Of a stretch of 64,000 nt of DNA, positions 32,039-41,120 are shown piece by piece (the first letter of the stretch is position 1; each line of letters starts with the position of its first letter). A program made the position numbers and the translations under genes. This DNA comes from Actinoplanes couchii (GTDB lineage Bacteria > Actinomycetota > Actinomycetes > Mycobacteriales > Micromonosporaceae). The DNA is taken from assembly GCF_016862075.1 (NCBI RefSeq), contig NZ_BOMG01000073.1, forward strand, positions 108,302 through 172,301, written 5' to 3'. Under the pieces are notes generated by a model. That model was not told the origin of the DNA. It was given only the letters and a program-made list of their open reading frames with translations, and ran no database searches.

Positions 32039-33286
32039 CTACCTTCCTGTTATCGCCTGCGCGTACCATTCGGCGGTCCGGAGCGCGGTGCGCCGCCAGG
32101 TGAACTGCTCCACCACCCGGCGACGCCCCTCGGCTCCGAGCCGCCGGCGTAGTTCCTCGTCGTCGAGCAGCCGGCCGATCGCGGCGGCCAGCGCTCCGGC
32201 GTCGCCGGGTGGCACGTGCAGGGACGCGAGCCCGTCCGGCCCGGTGACCTCCGGCAGCGCCCCGGCGGTGGTGACGACCAGCGGGATCCCGCACGACATG
32301 GCCTCGACCGCGGGCAGCGAGAAACCCTCGTACCGGGAGGGCACCGCCGCCACCGTGGCTGACCGGAAGAGATCAGCGAGTTCGTCGTCGCTGATGCCGG
32401 AGACGAAGCGGACGGCGGCGCCGAGCCCGAGCCGGGTGATCGAGCGGGCGGCCGCGCCCTCGGGGCGGGCCGAGCCGACCACGACCAGTTCGACGTCCCG
32501 TTCGGCCCGCAGTTTGGCGACCGCCTCGATCAGTTCGGGAAGGCCTTTCAGCGGTACGTCGGCGCTGGCCACCGAGACGATCCGCGCCTTACCGCCGGCG
32601 CTGTCCCCACCCGGCCGGAACGTGTCGGTGTCGACACCCACGCCGATCACGGTGAGCTGCTCCGGGGAGACGCCGAACGACTGGACGATCTCATCCCGGG
32701 CCGCGTGCGACACCGTGGTCAGCCGGGGCAGCCGCCGGGCGACACGGCTCTGCATGCGGGTGAACGCGTACCACCGCCGCAGCGAGACCCGCCGTTTCCA
32801 GTTCGGGGCGGCGGCCAGTTCCAGGTCCCGGTCCACGGTGATCGGGTGGTGGATGGTCGCCACCAGGGGGGTGCCGAGTCGTCGCAGGGGTAGTAACCCG
32901 TACCCCAGGCACTGATTGTCGTGAATGACGTCGAAGTCGCCGAGCCGCGTCTTCAGATGCCGCCAGGCGCGCAGGGAGAACGTGAGCGGTTCCGGGAACG
33001 CGCCGGTGCACATCGACAGCCATTCCAGAACGTCGATGGAGTCGGTGAACTCCTCGCGCCGGGGCGTCCGAAACGGATCAGGATCGCGGTAGAGGTCGAG
33101 GCTGGGCAGAACCGTCAGCTCCACACCCTCGTCCAGCTCCGGCAGCGGCGGGCCGGAGAACACCTCGACCCGATGCCCGAGCGCGGCCAGCTCCCGCGAC
33201 AGGTGCCGCACGTAGATCCCCTGGCCCCCGCTGTGCGGTTTGCTGCGATACGACAACAGGGCGACACGAAGAGGCTTGGAGATCAC
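32039..33286 (-). CDS. Glycosyltransferase family 4
   Basis: 415-residue GT-B enzyme. The N-terminal domain starts LRVALLSYRSKPHSGGQGIYVRHLSRELAALG with the glycine-rich loop; the C-terminal domain has VASADVPLKGLPELIEAV and the GT4 E-x7-E motif in RYEGFSLPAVEAMSCGIPLVVTT (shown in parts as YEGFSLPAVEAM). It transfers a sugar from a nucleotide donor to an unknown acceptor, probably at the cytoplasmic membrane face. The start is GTG at 33286. It is the first gene of the three-gene leftward operon 33286 to 30160. Confidence 0.92.
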   Translation of the reverse strand: MISKPLRVALLSYRSKPHSGGQGIYVRHLSRELAALGHRVEVFSGPPLPELDEGVELTVLPSLDLYRDPDPFRTPRREEFTDSIDVLEWLSMCTGAFPEPLTFSLRAWRHLKTRLGDFDVIHDNQCLGYGLLPLRRLGTPLVATIHHPITVDRDLELAAAPNWKRRVSLRRWYAFTRMQSRVARRLPRLTTVSHAARDEIVQSFGVSPEQLTVIGVGVDTDTFRPGGDSAGGKARIVSVASADVPLKGLPELIEAVAKLRAERDVELVVVGSARPEGAAARSITRLGLGAAVRFVSGISDDELADLFRSATVAAVPSRYEGFSLPAVEAMSCGIPLVVTTAGALPEVTGPDGLASLHVPPGDAGALAAAIGRLLDDEELRRRLGAEGRRRVVEQFTWRRTALRTAEWYAQAITGR

Positions 33287-33504
33287 CAGAAGACCCTAGA
33301 AGGCAGCACCGACTCAATCATCGGCGTTAACCCTACGATTCGATCACTTTAACGCTCGCTCGGGTCCGGAAAGACCACCGCCCAGGAGGCCCGGAAGGGC
33401 CAGCACCGGGAAAGACGCAGGCCACGGCATCCGAGGCGGTGGGGACGTCAGGGGCCGGTGTGGATGAAGGACGCCCACAGGGTGGGGTGGTCCCGGTAGC
33501 GGCG

Positions 33505-33528
33505 GCATAGTCAACTTCTTTACTATGC
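33505..33528. promoter_or_regulatory. Inverted repeat upstream of the fadH-like gene
   Basis: Arms GCATAGT and ACTATGC are separated by 10 bases, in an AT-rich stretch 26 bases before the GTG start. ACTTCTTT also occurs twice (33514-33521 and 33530-33537), 16 bases apart. This is the best operator/promoter candidate in the 267-base divergent gap between the glycosyltransferase and fadH-like genes; the regulator is unknown. Confidence 0.5.
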
Positions 33529-33553
33529 ACTTCTTTGCTCATATGCTCCGGGC

Positions 33554-35560
33554 GTGACGACGTATCCGCATCTGCTCAGCCCGCTCGACCTCGGGCACAC
33601 GACGCTGCGCAACCGGGTGGTCATGGGGTCCATGCACACCAAGCTGGAGGATCGGCTCGGGGATCTGCCCAAGCTGGCCGCGTTCTTCGCCGAGCGGGCC
33701 CGGGGCGGGGTCGGGCTGATCGTCACCGGGGGTTATGCGCCGGTGTGGCGGGGGTGGCTGGCGCCGTTCGGGAGCCGGATGACGCGGGAGAGTCACGCGT
33801 TGCAGCATCGGATCGTCACCGACGCGGTGCACGAGCACGACGGGAAGATCCTGCTGCAGGTGCTGCACGCGGGGCGGTACTCGTACCACCCGTTCAGTCT
33901 CGGGGCGTCGGCGAAGAAGTCGCCGATCACGCCGTTCGCGCCGCGGGCCATGTCGGCGCGGCAGGTGGACCGGACCGCCACCGCGTTCGCACGGGCGTCG
34001 CTGCTGGCCCGGCGGGCCGGGTACGACGGCGTGGAGATCATGGGCTCCGAGGGCTATCTGATCAATCAGTTCCTCGCCGCCCGTACGAACAATCGCAGTG
34101 ATCTGTGGGGTGGCTCTGCCGCGAAGCGGATGCGATTCCCACTGGAGATCGTCCGGCGGGTGCGGGAGTTGTGCGGCGCCGACTTCATCGTGCAGTACCG
34201 GATCAGCCTGCTCGACCTGGTCGACGACGCCCAGTCCTGGGAGGAGACCGTCGAGCTGGCCCGGGGGCTGGAAGAGGCGGGCGTCTCGATCTTCAACACC
34301 GGGATCGGGTGGCACGAGGCGCGGGTGCCGACGATCGTCACGTCGGTGCCGGCCGGCGCGTTCACCTGGGTCACCGGCAAGCTGCGGCGCGAGGTGACCG
34401 TGCCGGTCGTCGCGTCGAACCGGATCAACCGGCCGGAGGCGGCCGAGCAGATCCTCGCCGCCGGGGAGGCCGACCTGGTGTCGATGGCGCGCCCGCTGCT
34501 CGCCGACCCGGAGTGGGTGGCGAAGACGGTCGGCGGGCGGGAACGGGAGATCATCACCTGTATCGCCTGCAACCAGGCGTGTCTCGACCACACGTTCAAG
34601 AACCAGCGGGCCTCCTGCATGCTCAACCCCCGGGCCGGGTTCGAGACCGAGCTGGTCCTGTCGCCGACCCGGACCCGGAAAAGGATCGCCGTCGTCGGCG
34701 CCGGGCCGGCCGGGCTCGCGGCGGCCGTGGAACTCGCCGGGCGAGGGCACCGGGTCGACCTGTTCGAGGGCGCCGAGGAGATCGGCGGGCAGTTCCGGCT
34801 GGCCGCGCGGATCCCGGGCAAGGAGGAGTTCGCGCGGACGCTCGACTACTACCGGCACCTGATCGAGATCCGGGGTGTGACGCTGCACCTGAAGGCGCGT
34901 GCCGGGGTGTCCGATCTGGCCGGGTTCGACGACGTGGTGATCGCCACCGGGGTGGAGCCGCGGGTTCCGTCGATCCCGGGGATCGAGCATCCGAGCGTGC
35001 TCACCTACCAGCAGCTGATCAGTGGTTCCCGTGATGCCGGGCAGCGGGTGGCGATCGTCGGGGCCGGCGGGATCGGGTTCGACGCGGGCGAGTTCCTGCT
35101 GCACACGCCGGGCGAGTCGCTCGACGACTGGATGAAGCGGTGGGGTGTCGTCGATCCGGCTGAGGCCCGGGGCGGGCTGGGCGTCAAGGTCAAAGCGCCG
35201 GCTCGGCGGGAGGTTTTCTTACTCCAGCGTAAGGAAACCGCGCACGGCAGGGGGCTCGGGAAGACCACCGGATGGGTGCACCGGGCGACGCTGCAGGACT
35301 CCGGGGTGACCATGCTGCGCGGTGTCGAGTACGTGCGGATCGACGACGCCGGGCTGCACGTCACCGTCGGCGGGGCGGCCCGGGTCCTGGAGGTGGACAC
35401 CGTGGTGCTGTGCGCGGGGCAGATCTCGGTGCGGGATCTGGTCGGGCCGCTGACCGCCGCGGGTGTGAAGACGCACGTCATCGGGGGTGCGGACGTGGCC
35501 GCCGAGTTGGACGCGAAGCGGGCGATCAAACAGGCGACCGAGCTGGCCGCGCGGCTTTAG
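33554..35560 (+). CDS. fadH: 2,4-dienoyl-CoA reductase-like flavoenzyme (FadH type)
   Basis: 668-residue old-yellow-enzyme-type protein. The FMN TIM barrel covers about 1-360 (RNRVVMGSMHTKLED, GSEGYLINQFLAARTN). The iron-sulfur cluster cysteines have the spacing C-x2-C-x3-C-x11-C in ITCIACNQACLDHTF...SCM. The FAD/NADPH half has GAGPAGLAAAVELA (about 380) and GAGGIGFDAGEFLL (about 500). Length and domain order match bacterial FadH, which reduces polyunsaturated enoyl-CoA intermediates with NADPH. The next gene is an enoyl-CoA hydratase, supporting a role in fatty-acid or related CoA-thioester degradation. Start GTG 33554, with an operator-like inverted repeat upstream. Confidence 0.93.
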   Translation: MTTYPHLLSPLDLGHTTLRNRVVMGSMHTKLEDRLGDLPKLAAFFAERARGGVGLIVTGGYAPVWRGWLAPFGSRMTRESHALQHRIVTDAVHEHDGKILLQVLHAGRYSYHPFSLGASAKKSPITPFAPRAMSARQVDRTATAFARASLLARRAGYDGVEIMGSEGYLINQFLAARTNNRSDLWGGSAAKRMRFPLEIVRRVRELCGADFIVQYRISLLDLVDDAQSWEETVELARGLEEAGVSIFNTGIGWHEARVPTIVTSVPAGAFTWVTGKLRREVTVPVVASNRINRPEAAEQILAAGEADLVSMARPLLADPEWVAKTVGGREREIITCIACNQACLDHTFKNQRASCMLNPRAGFETELVLSPTRTRKRIAVVGAGPAGLAAAVELAGRGHRVDLFEGAEEIGGQFRLAARIPGKEEFARTLDYYRHLIEIRGVTLHLKARAGVSDLAGFDDVVIATGVEPRVPSIPGIEHPSVLTYQQLISGSRDAGQRVAIVGAGGIGFDAGEFLLHTPGESLDDWMKRWGVVDPAEARGGLGVKVKAPARREVFLLQRKETAHGRGLGKTTGWVHRATLQDSGVTMLRGVEYVRIDDAGLHVTVGGAARVLEVDTVVLCAGQISVRDLVGPLTAAGVKTHVIGGADVAAELDAKRAIKQATELAARL

Positions 35561-35571
35561 GAGCTTCTCTG

Positions 35572-36369
35572 ATGAAATATCTGGACATCTCGGTCGTCGA
35601 CGGGGTCGCTCACGTGCGCCTCGACCGGCCGGACAAGCTGAACGCCCTCGCGCTCGACACCCTCCGGGAACTCGTCGGCACCGCCCGGAGCCTGAAGAAG
35701 GACCGGAAGATCAGAAGCGTGATCATTTCCGGTACGGGTGACTCGTTCTGTTCCGGACTCGACATCGCCGCCGCGATGCGCACTCCGGCCCGGATCGCGA
35801 AGGCGTTCGTGCCGGTCCCGTGGCGGGGCACCAACCTGTTCCAGGAGGCGTGCTGGGCCTGGCGCCGGCTGCCGGTCCCGGTCATCGCCGCCGTGCACGG
35901 GCACTGTTTCGGGGGCGGGCTGCAGATCGCGCTGGCCGCCGACTTCCGGTTCGCCACCCCTGACTCGCGCTGGTCGGTGCTGGAGGGCAAATGGGGCATC
36001 ATCCCCGACATGTCCGGGATGCGGACGCTGACCGAGCTGCTCGGCGCCGACGTGGCCAAGAAGCTGACCATGACGGCCGAGCAGTTCGACGGCGCCGAAG
36101 CACAGCGCCTCGGCCTGGTCACCGCGTTGCACGACGAGCCGGTGAAAGCCGCCGAGGAGTTCGCCGCCACCCTGTCGGCCCGGTCGCCGGACGCTCTCGC
36201 CGCCGCGAAACGCCTGATCAACGGGGCGGTCACGGGCAGCGCCCGGCGGACGTTCGCCCGGGAACGCCGGGAACAGCTCCGGCTGCTGGCCCTGCCGAAC
36301 ACCGCGATCCTGCGCACAGCGGTGCTGAAGCGGACCACACCGGAGTTCCGGCCACGGGCACGTCCGTGA
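35572..36369 (+). CDS. Enoyl-CoA hydratase/isomerase (crotonase) family protein
   Basis: 265 residues. The oxyanion-hole motifs are GTGDSFCSGLDIAA (about 54-67) and GHCFGGGLQIALAADFRFAT (here cited as HCFGGGLQIALA, about 115-126). The catalytic region is SVLEGKWGIIPDMSG; the Asp in the latter suggests dienoyl-CoA isomerase-like chemistry as an alternative to hydration. It starts 11 bases after the fadH stop, so both are cotranscribed and likely act in the same beta-oxidation of unsaturated acyl-CoA. It is followed by a PadR-type regulator. Confidence 0.92.
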   Translation: MKYLDISVVDGVAHVRLDRPDKLNALALDTLRELVGTARSLKKDRKIRSVIISGTGDSFCSGLDIAAAMRTPARIAKAFVPVPWRGTNLFQEACWAWRRLPVPVIAAVHGHCFGGGLQIALAADFRFATPDSRWSVLEGKWGIIPDMSGMRTLTELLGADVAKKLTMTAEQFDGAEAQRLGLVTALHDEPVKAAEEFAATLSARSPDALAAAKRLINGAVTGSARRTFARERREQLRLLALPNTAILRTAVLKRTTPEFRPRARP

Positions 36370-36424
36370 CGGATGAGCGGGCACGTCCGGGAAAGGCGAA
36401 CGGGCACGTCCGTAGGATGCGGTC

Positions 36425-36979
36425 GTGGCACTGAGGAACGCGTTGCTGGCAGCTCTGGTCGATCGGGAGTCGTCCGGTTACGACCTGGCCAAGCAGTTCC
36501 GCAGTTCGGTGGCCAACTTCTGGACCTGCACGCCGCAGCAGCTCTACCGCGAGCTGGAGAAGATGGAAGCCGAGGGGCTGCTCTCGGCCCGGGTCGTCAA
36601 GCAGGACAAACGCCCGGACAAACGGATCTTCTCGGTGACCGCGGAGGGCCGGGCCGCCCTGCACGCGTTCACCAGGCGCTCCCCCAAGCCGACCACGGTC
36701 CGCGACGAGCTGCTGATCCAGGTCGAGTCGCTGGCGCACGGCGACGTCGCCAGCATCCGCGAGTCGATCCGGACGCAGCTGGCCGCCAGCCGGGTCCGTC
36801 TGGACGGGTACCAGAAACGGCTCGCCGACATCCTCGGGAGCCGGACCGACGCCGAGTTCCTGGCCACCGGCACCCGGATCGGACCCTACCTGACACTGCA
36901 CCGGGGCATCAGCTTCGAACGGGAGAACATCGCCTGGGCCGAACTGGCACTGGACGTGCTGACCCGGCGGTTCCCGTGA
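36425..36979 (+). CDS. PadR-family transcriptional regulator
   Basis: 184 residues from GTG 36425. The N-terminal winged helix (about 1-90) has the PadR pattern ALLAALVDRESSGYDLAKQF, LYRELEKMEAEGLLSARVV, and RIFSVTAEGRAALHAF. The C-terminal domain of about 90 residues has PadR_C (Vir-like) helices (LAASRVRLDGYQKRLADIL). It is the third gene after fadH and the crotonase, with a 55-base gap; it may regulate that pair or be independent. The ligand is unknown. Confidence 0.9.
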   Translation: MALRNALLAALVDRESSGYDLAKQFRSSVANFWTCTPQQLYRELEKMEAEGLLSARVVKQDKRPDKRIFSVTAEGRAALHAFTRRSPKPTTVRDELLIQVESLAHGDVASIRESIRTQLAASRVRLDGYQKRLADILGSRTDAEFLATGTRIGPYLTLHRGISFERENIAWAELALDVLTRRFP

Positions 36980-37098
36980 CGGGTTCTCCGGTGACCATCG
37001 CATCCGGCCCGGCGGTCGCCGGGCGGTCCGGTGCCGCGCCCGGCTCGCGTGGCCGCTACGGGACCTGACGACTGCGGCGAGAGGTGTAGGCGTACCCG

Positions 37099-37794
37099 AT
37101 GAATGGTGTTGTCGCTCTTCAGGGTCTGTGGGTCAAAACGGTCACCAGGCGGCTGCCGGAACCCGCCGGGGAACCGTCCGGGAGTGTGCCGGGGACGTTA
37201 CCGGCGCTGCGGATCGCCGTGACCGGGGAGTCGACGGCGGCCGGGTGCGGGGTGGGCCGGCACGACGAGGGGTTCGCGGCGGCGTTCGCGCGGGAGGTCG
37301 CGGCGCGCACCGGGCAGGCGGTGGACTGGACCGCGACCGGGCGGTACGGGGCGACCGCGGTACAGATTCGGCAGGACCTCCTGCCGACCGAAACCGATCT
37401 CAACATGGTGGTCGTGCTGGCCGGCGTCAACGACGTGCTCACCCGGCGCCGACCGGAGCAGTGGCGCGAGGATCTGAGCGCGCTCGTCGGCGACCTGGCC
37501 GGGCGGACCACCCGGATCGTGGTGACCGGGATCCCGCCGTTCACACTCTTCCCGGCGCTGCCGTCGCGGCTGGCGCACTATCTGGCCGATCGGGCGGCCC
37601 TGCTGGACAACGTGTCCACCCAGGTCTGCCGGGGGCGTGCGATGTTCGTGCGCTCGGAGTTCGACGAGGTGCCCGACGGGTTCTTCGCGGCCGATAGTTT
37701 CCATCCATCGGCCGCCGGCTATCGGCAGTGGGCGGCCATGGTCGCTGCGGAGGTGCACGGTGAGGCTTTTCGGTACGGTCGCCGGACTGTATGA
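37099..37794 (+). CDS. SGNH/GDSL-type hydrolase
   Basis: 231 residues. Block I is IAVTGESTAAG (Ser nucleophile about residue 45, with GES in place of GDS); the Gly block is around GRYGATAVQIRQDL; block III is LAGVNDVLTRR (GxND); block V is DSFHPSAAGYRQW with the catalytic Asp and His. There is no clear signal peptide, so it is probably a cytoplasmic esterase/lipase. It overlaps the next methyltransferase gene by 35 bases out of frame, which implies coupled translation. The substrate is unknown. Confidence 0.88.
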   Translation: MNGVVALQGLWVKTVTRRLPEPAGEPSGSVPGTLPALRIAVTGESTAAGCGVGRHDEGFAAAFAREVAARTGQAVDWTATGRYGATAVQIRQDLLPTETDLNMVVVLAGVNDVLTRRRPEQWREDLSALVGDLAGRTTRIVVTGIPPFTLFPALPSRLAHYLADRAALLDNVSTQVCRGRAMFVRSEFDEVPDGFFAADSFHPSAAGYRQWAAMVAAEVHGEAFRYGRRTV

Positions 37795-38506
37795 CACGGC
37801 GCGCCCCGGCTATCCGGCGTGGATCGGGACGGCGATCGCCGATCATCACGGGCGGACGCCGCGGTCGGTGGCCGAGATCGGCGCCGGGACCGGGAAGGGC
37901 ACGGCGGTCCTGACCGATTTGAACGCGCCGCTCACCTGCCTCGAACCGGATCCACGGATGGCGGCGGTGCTCGCCGAACGGTTCCCGGACGCGACCGTCC
38001 ACATCGGGACGTTCGAGGAGTGGACGCCGCCGGCCGGTGGGGTGGACGTGCTCGCGTGCGCGATGGCCTGGCACTGGCTCGACCCGGCGACCCGCAACCG
38101 GCTGGCCTTCGACGCGCTCGCGCCGGGCGGGACGCTGGCCGTTTTCGGACATCGGTACGGGTATGCCGACGCGGCGCAGGGTGCCGCGATCCAGGCGGTC
38201 CTGGACGACGTGGACCCGGACGTGGCGGACCGGCCGGTCGACTGGTTCCACGACGACGTGCTCGCATCGGGGCTGTTCGGCGACGTACGCAAGCAGGTCG
38301 CGCTGACACCGCTCCCCCTGGACCGGGCCGGTTACCTGGGCCTGATGCAGACCTTCGGGCCCTTCCTGCGGCACACCCCGGAACAACAGCGGTACGGGCT
38401 GGACCGGCTCGGCCGCACGATCGACGACTTCGGCGGCACCGTGGTGATGCAATTGCGCACCACGCTGGTCCTGGGCTTGAAGGAACCGGTCACCATGGAA
38501 TCATGA
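37760..38506 (+). CDS. Class I SAM-dependent methyltransferase
   Basis: 248 residues from GTG 37760, which has a GGAGG site about six bases upstream, inside the SGNH gene. Motif I is SVAEIGAGTGKGT, then LEPDPRM with the acidic residue, ACAMAWHWLDP at motif II (the WHW pattern of the Methyltransf_11 / trans-aconitate-methyltransferase-like group), and ALAPGGTLAVFG at motif III. It starts in the SGNH gene and overlaps the PH-domain gene by ATGA, so it sits in a compact four-gene operon. The substrate is unknown. Confidence 0.88.
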   Translation: MRLFGTVAGLYDTARPGYPAWIGTAIADHHGRTPRSVAEIGAGTGKGTAVLTDLNAPLTCLEPDPRMAAVLAERFPDATVHIGTFEEWTPPAGGVDVLACAMAWHWLDPATRNRLAFDALAPGGTLAVFGHRYGYADAAQGAAIQAVLDDVDPDVADRPVDWFHDDVLASGLFGDVRKQVALTPLPLDRAGYLGLMQTFGPFLRHTPEQQRYGLDRLGRTIDDFGGTVVMQLRTTLVLGLKEPVTMES

Positions 38507-39000
38507 ACAACTCTCCCCCGTTGCCCCGGCCACCCCGGCGACCGCTCGACCGGCGGTTCGTCCTGTGGCGCACGGTGGACACCCTGATCTGGGCCACCGT
38601 GGTGCTCGGCGCGCTGGGCGCGGTCTGGTTCTTCGCCGAGGTGACCCGCCCCTGGGTGGGACCGGTTCTGATCGTGCTCGCGGTGGTCTACGCGGTCCAC
38701 GTCGCGGTGATGCCGTCCTGGCGGTACCGGGTGCACCGGTGGGAGACGACCGATGACGCGGTGTACGCGCTGACCGGCTGGCTCACCCATAAGTGGCAGA
38801 TCGTGCCGATCTCCCGGATCCAGAGCATCGACACCGAGATCGGGCCGTTGCAGCGGATGTTCGGGCTGGCCACGATCACCGTCACCACGGCGTCGTCGGA
38901 GGGGAACATCGAGATCGAAGGGGTGTCGGCGGCCGATGCCGCGGACGCCGTGGACCGGTTGCGTGAGGTCACCGCGACCACCGTGGGTGATGCCACGTGA
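38503..39000 (+). CDS. Bacterial PH-domain (bPH2) membrane protein
   Basis: 165 residues. Two membrane segments (about 27-47 and 50-66) precede a bacterial PH domain (YdbS/DUF304 type): YRVHRWETTDDAVYALTGWLTHKWQIVPISRIQSIDTE (cited by parts: YALTGWLTHKWQIVPISR), with LQRMFGLATITVTTAS after it. It is paired with a longer bPH2 protein in a GTGA overlap at 38997-39000. Such YdbS/YdbT pairs are membrane-associated proteins of unclear role. Confidence 0.92.
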   Translation: MNNSPPLPRPPRRPLDRRFVLWRTVDTLIWATVVLGALGAVWFFAEVTRPWVGPVLIVLAVVYAVHVAVMPSWRYRVHRWETTDDAVYALTGWLTHKWQIVPISRIQSIDTEIGPLQRMFGLATITVTTASSEGNIEIEGVSAADAADAVDRLREVTATTVGDAT

Positions 39001-40667
39001 CCTGGCGGCGGCTCAGCATCCGGGTCGTTTATCTGGGACTCATCCGGCTGGCCATGTCGCTGGTCACCGGGTATTTCGGGGTGGCCTGGCGGGATGATCC
39101 GGTGTGGCCGCTGGTGCTGGGAGCGGTGGGTGGGCTGATCGGGGCCTCTGCCGATCTGAGCCGGTGGCAGACCACCCGGTTCCTGATCACGCCGGAGCGG
39201 GTGGAGATGCGTACCGGGTGGATCTCCCGGAAGCATCGGACTGTTGCTCGTGACCGGATTCGATCGGTGGACAGTTCGGCTCGGCTGATTCCTCGGTTGT
39301 TGGGGTTGCGGACCGTCAACATCGGGTCGGGGGATGCGGAGACCTCGTTCCAGTTGGATTCTCTTGATCGGGGGGAGGCCGAGCGGGTTCAGCGGGAGTT
39401 GATGCCCGGCCGGGGTTCCGCGGTTTCCGCGACCTTCTCGCCCGCCGTGACCTCCTCAACCGCCGCGCCCGCCTCGCCCGCCGTGACCTCCTCAACCGCC
39501 GCGCCCGCCTCGCCCGCCTCGCCCGCCTCAACCGCCGCGCCCGCCTCGCCCGGTGAGGCTTCCGCGCCCGCCTCGCCCGGTGAGGCTTCCGCGCCTTCCG
39601 CGCCTCCCCATGAGGACATTTCCGACATTTCCGGAATGTCGGATGAGGCGGAGACCGTCATCGCCCGCCTCCGCCGGCCCTGGATCTGGCTGAACGCTTT
39701 CCGTATCGAATCTGCCTTCGCCCTGATCGCACCGGTGTTCGCCCTGCACTGGGCGCTGCGCCCGTTCGGCGTCGACCTGTTCCGCACGGCCCGGGACCTG
39801 TTCGGCACCGACTTGCGCGGCATCGTGCTGATCCTGCTGATCGCCGTGCCGCTCGGATTCGCCGTCGCGGCCGTGGCCTTCGTGATCGACAACTGGAACT
39901 TCGAACTGGTCCGCACCGGCGGCGCCCTGATCACCCGCAAGGGCCTGTTCACCACCACCACCGTGCAACGTTCTGACGAACGCACCCGTGGCATCGCCTT
40001 CGCCGAACCCCTACTGACCCGACGGCTCCGGGTGACGAAGACAAAACTGCTGCTCACCGGTTCAGCGGCAGGCGAGGGCGGCGGCGACATCCTCCCCCGC
40101 ACCCGTCTGGAGGAGGCCCGCGACCTGGCCGCGCAGATCCTTCCCGACGGCGCCCGCCCGCTGGAGGCCCCGCTGCGCCGGCACCCCCGGGGCGCTCTGG
40201 TCCGCCGGATCGGCTGGGCGGTCTACACCCCCGTCCTGCTGGCCGCCGCGTTGCTGCCGTTCCCGCTGCCCGGCTGGGTGTGGCCGTTACCGTTCCTGCT
40301 CATCCCGGTGACGGTGCCGCTGGCCGCGATCGCCTACCGGTCGCTGGGTCACACCGTTCAAGACGACTACTTGGTCGTACGCGATGGAGCCCTGACCAGA
40401 CGAACGGTGGCCCTGCAGAATCGTGCCGTGATCGGCTGGAGCCTGGAGCAGTCGCTGTTCCAGCGCTGGGCCGGCCGGATGACGGTGGGCATCGCGACGG
40501 CCGCCGGTTCCCGCAGTTACGAGGCCCCCGATGTGAGCGTGGACCAGGCCATGACGCTGATAGCCGAGGCGACTCCCGGTTTGATCAGCGTCATGACCGA
40601 GCCTCCAGCCACATCGTCGGCCGCGTCTCCGGCCGTGTCCTCAGCCGGCGAGGTCAGTGCTTGCTGA
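38997..40667 (+). CDS. Bacterial PH-domain protein, YdbT-like, with repetitive linker
   Basis: 556 residues starting at GTG in a GTGA overlap. It has several bPH2 units with interspersed membrane segments: an N-terminal unit about 60-135 (FLITPERVEMRTGWISRKHRT, LIPRLLGLRTVNIGSG), a middle unit about 290-370 (NFELVRTGGALITRKGLF), and a C-terminal unit about 455-530 (DDYLVVRDGALTRRTVAL). Residues about 148-200 are a Ser/Ala/Pro linker encoded by in-frame 36- and 27-bp repeats. YdbT-type proteins usually have three such units. It ends with a 14-base overlap with the convergent PPOX gene. Confidence 0.9.
   Translation: MTWRRLSIRVVYLGLIRLAMSLVTGYFGVAWRDDPVWPLVLGAVGGLIGASADLSRWQTTRFLITPERVEMRTGWISRKHRTVARDRIRSVDSSARLIPRLLGLRTVNIGSGDAETSFQLDSLDRGEAERVQRELMPGRGSAVSATFSPAVTSSTAAPASPAVTSSTAAPASPASPASTAAPASPGEASAPASPGEASAPSAPPHEDISDISGMSDEAETVIARLRRPWIWLNAFRIESAFALIAPVFALHWALRPFGVDLFRTARDLFGTDLRGIVLILLIAVPLGFAVAAVAFVIDNWNFELVRTGGALITRKGLFTTTTVQRSDERTRGIAFAEPLLTRRLRVTKTKLLLTGSAAGEGGGDILPRTRLEEARDLAAQILPDGARPLEAPLRRHPRGALVRRIGWAVYTPVLLAAALLPFPLPGWVWPLPFLLIPVTVPLAAIAYRSLGHTVQDDYLVVRDGALTRRTVALQNRAVIGWSLEQSLFQRWAGRMTVGIATAAGSRSYEAPDVSVDQAMTLIAEATPGLISVMTEPPATSSAASPAVSSAGEVSAC
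39440..39593. repeat. 36- and 27-bp in-frame repeats in the PH-domain gene
   Basis: Three 36-bp units (39440, 39476, 39512), then a 27-bp unit (39548) and a partial 19-bp copy (39575-39593). The units start GCCCGCCGTGACCTCC or GCCCGGTGAGGCTTCC and end CGCCCGCCTC. All complete units are multiples of three and keep the frame open. Confidence 0.9.
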
Positions 40668-41052
40668 CCGTGGTGGGCCGCACTTTCAGCACCACCCGGT
40701 CCGGCGCGTCCTTGGGCACCTCGGTGCCGAACGGAGCGTTGTACCGGGTGGCCAGCTCGACGAAGAACGCCCCGGTCGGGTCAGGTTCGATGTGCTCGAC
40801 CACGCCCCGGACCTCGAGATACCGATATGGATTCTCCGGATCGATGATCGAGATGGCAACGGCAGGATTAGCCGTGATGTTCTTGAACTTACGCCGAAAG
40901 TTGGTGTGCGTGAACTTGATGAACTCCCCGTCCCAGGCGTACCACATCGGATTGACCTGAGGAGTCCCATCCTCCCGAACCGTAGCCAGGTCCGCGAAGA
41001 GCGGCCGCTCCAGCAGATCCTTGAAGTCCTCAGGAATAGCCACACCCGTCAT
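40654..41052 (-). CDS. PPOX-class F420-dependent oxidoreductase-like protein
   Basis: 132-residue split-barrel flavin/F420-binding protein. The typical start IPEDFKDLLERPLFADLATVREDGTPQVNPMWYAWDGE (cited by parts: FADLATVREDG, QVNPMWYAWDG) and FTHTNFRRKFKNITANPAVAISIID match PPOX-class F420-dependent enzymes of actinobacteria. The C-terminus RVVLKVRPTTVSKH is also typical. The substrate is unknown; family members reduce varied substrates with F420H2. It converges on the PH-domain gene with a 14-base overlap. Confidence 0.92.
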   Translation of the reverse strand: MTGVAIPEDFKDLLERPLFADLATVREDGTPQVNPMWYAWDGEFIKFTHTNFRRKFKNITANPAVAISIIDPENPYRYLEVRGVVEHIEPDPTGAFFVELATRYNAPFGTEVPKDAPDRVVLKVRPTTVSKH

Positions 41053-41120
41053 GCCTTCTCCTACTCGATACGTAGAGCTTCAGCCCTCCCAGCCTACGTA
41101 AACCGGTTCGTGGTCACCGG

